64,000 nucleotides of DNA, taken from positions 61,412,875 to 61,476,874 of the forward strand of contig NC_087066.1 of assembly GCF_963678635.1 (NCBI RefSeq), in the 5' to 3' direction. How positions within the stretch are numbered: position 1 is the stretch's first letter; every line of letters starts with the position of its first letter. The translations under genes were made by a program, and so were the position numbers. The notes beneath the pieces are model-generated. The model was not told where the DNA came from. It searched no databases and saw nothing but the letters and a program-made list of their open reading frames with translations. Positions 52,201-55,200 of this stretch are shown piece by piece. The DNA is from Symsagittifera roscoffensis (Eukaryota > Xenacoelomorpha > Acoela > Convolutidae).

Positions 52201-55200
52201 ACTTATCCAGTTTTCTCAAATTGGCTTCCTTTCTTCAAAAAAGGGTCGCCATAAACTGCTCTTGACATTCTTAGAGCTTTAAAGCCTTGTATTTTTTGTT
52301 TGAAATTCAGAAATCATAATTTTTCTTTCCGCGTCATCTTAAATAGGTCGTGACGATTTTTTTCCTGGTCGTGACGATTTTTTTTGAAATTGAGTCAGGC
52401 TCAAATTTACTTTTCGCGTTCTGATTTTTTTCAAGATCAGTTCATTTCCTTTGTTGAAACGAAGGCACCGTCGAACAACAAAAGTAAAAACTCACGAAAA
52501 ACGTGATCGACTTCTAAGTTCGAAAATGGAATTTAATTATGAGATTTCCCTGCGAATCAAACTTTTTACTTATCCAGTTTTCTCAAATTGGCTTCCTTTC
52601 TTCAAAAAAGGGTCACCATAAACTGCTCTTGACATTCTAAGAGCTTTAAAGTCATGTATTTTTTGTTTGAAATTCAAAAATCATAATTTTTCTTTCTGTT
52701 TCTTTGTATTCATTGACTTATTTCCAACTGTCTTGTCTGTTGGCTATGTTTTAATTTTGGTTGTTATTTGGTTTACTCAGATTTCTGTATATCGTTTTTA
52801 CCTCTTTTTTTGCTACTTTAGCGGCTTCTAAGATTTTGCTTTTATTATATCGGCTCTGTGCACTCATGTTTCTTTGTATGAGAAACTGCGTGTGCGCCTT
52901 TTGATGGCGGACTTTTTTTTTCAGGTATCAATTTTTTCCGATGAAGTGATGATGTCTGCTCAAGTATTCTCGGCTTCATGTCCGGTTCGTAAAATGTTGC
53001 TGTGATGACTATTTAACATTCAATTGTCCTTGTTGACCTGTTCTTCTCAAAAGGAACTTCATTCATGACATCTTGCGATAACTATAAAAAGTATGGTAGA
53101 TATAGTTTTTTTGGCTTTTTACATTTCCATTTTACTGTTCTTTTTGGTTCATTTTTGCTCACTGATTTTTTACAGTGGGTGAGCGTTATGAAGACTCTTA
53201 TATAGGTCCTGATGATTTTTTTTCAGGAAAAATGTTTAAAATGCTCTAACTAGAGAAGTGCATTCATACATATTAATACTTTAATGAATGCACCTAAATG
53301 TATATGCGCTTTTGAGTTCAGCTCAAGTTCATTTGCTTGAAAATAGTTCAAGTGAACTTTCCAAATACGAAACTTAAAATGGCGCGGAAAAAGTGAACGA
53401 CTTCTAAATTTGAAAGTGGATTTAATTTGTTTCTTTGCCAGCGGAAAAGTGAATTAAGCTGTCGACCCATATTCTGACTAAATTTATTATCAAGTGTTGG
53501 GTCAAAATGGGTGAGCAGAAATTGATCGAAGAGTAGGAACAAGCAGACTGCGTGTCTTGAAACAAGAAGACGGCTCAAAATCAGGCAGTCCGCCGAAAAC
53601 CTTAAATGCCCCGACACATCGTGCAAAAAAGGCCTAAGAGGTATATATCTCTTAGTTTGGTTTGAAGCGGCTTTTTGTGGGTGCTGTGTTTAAATTCGAA
53701 AACTGTGTTTTGATTTCACGATATGTCAATCTTTCTTTTTCGGCTTCACGATGTTTGTCTCAAGTTTAGTCTGCTGAGTTTTGGCTTTGTATTTTTTCCC
53801 AAGCGGTAAGGCGAAATTCTCTTGAATAATTCAACTAGGGTTCTAACCATTTTATGTGTAATGATAGAACTTTGATTTTAAGAGTCGAGGATCGTAGGTT
53901 AGACTTTTATACATGTCGCGATTTTTTTCCGTTTTTTTATTTTTCAGAAGTTTTCAGGCTCAAATTTCATTTTTTCTTGTTTTATTGGTTTGACTTGTTT
54001 TTTTTTTCAAGCTCAGTTCTTTTCCTTTGTTAAAAGGAAGGCAAACTCCCGTATCGAACAGCGAAAGTGTAAAGGTCAGCAAAAATGTGACTTATAATTT
54101 CGAAAATGGAAATTAATTATCAGTTTTCTCAGCAAAATGAGAATTTTAGCTATTGATCCAGTTTTCTCAAATTGGGTTAATTTCATAAAAAAAGTGTCTA
54201 TCATCAATTGTTCTAGAAATTAAAAGAGCTATCTTTTTTTTCTTGGATTTTCGAAAGTTGACTTTTTCTCATGAACAAATCAGTATTTTTTTTGTTTACC
54301 TGCGCTCATTGACTCCTTTCCAACTGTCTGTTGGCTGTGTTAAATTTTTACTGACAATTTTGTAGCTTCTAGTTTTCAAATAGTTAATAACATTTATGCG
54401 AGTGCGTGTGAAGCTATATTGGCAAAGCTAATGGAAATTGATTTTTTTTGCGTTTCTTTGGATTAACTTTTTAAGTTGATTATTTGGTTTTTTTTATTTG
54501 TTGGCTTTAATTTTGTCGCTTAATTTCCGTATCTTTCTGAATGTGTCATAATTTTTTTTTCATGTTTTGGTTATCTTTTTTCTTTTGGTTATCTTTTCAA
54601 ATAGCAGCAAAAGAAAATCCACAGTGCTCCTGTGAATACATTTGAAAATATTTTTGTTCTTTTTTTCATCCTATAGATACTATCAAGAAACATTCTTTTG
54701 TAATTCATACAGATTTTAATGTGCAAATTTTTGCTCCGATAACAATTAGAAATCAAAGACTAATTTTTTAAATGCTGATGATCGAATTAAAGAATCATTT
54801 TTAAGGCAAACAATTCATTCACGCTCAATTTGATCTATTCAGGGTTTGGATTCTGATTTAGCTTCAGCTCAAGTTCAATCAATTCATACGCTATATGCAA
54901 CGAAAAATTGTGTTCACATTTAGTTTCAAATGTGGGTTTTTGTTTTCAGGTTTCGCAGAAAGTTTTAGCTTATATGTCGGCTCAGAGGCTTTATATTTCG
55001 TCGTCTACCATAAAGTATTGTATCTTGGGGAACTTAAATTTTCATGAAAACTTCATGAGAACTTAAATTTTCATGAAAACAATTTTTTTTTCGGCTCAAG
55101 TGGTGTCTTCTGAAGAGTTGTGCGCTTGGTACCACTTCGTAAGTTTTGCTTCGATATTAAGTTAACTTTCAAATGTCTTTTTACTATCTTTTCTCAAAGT

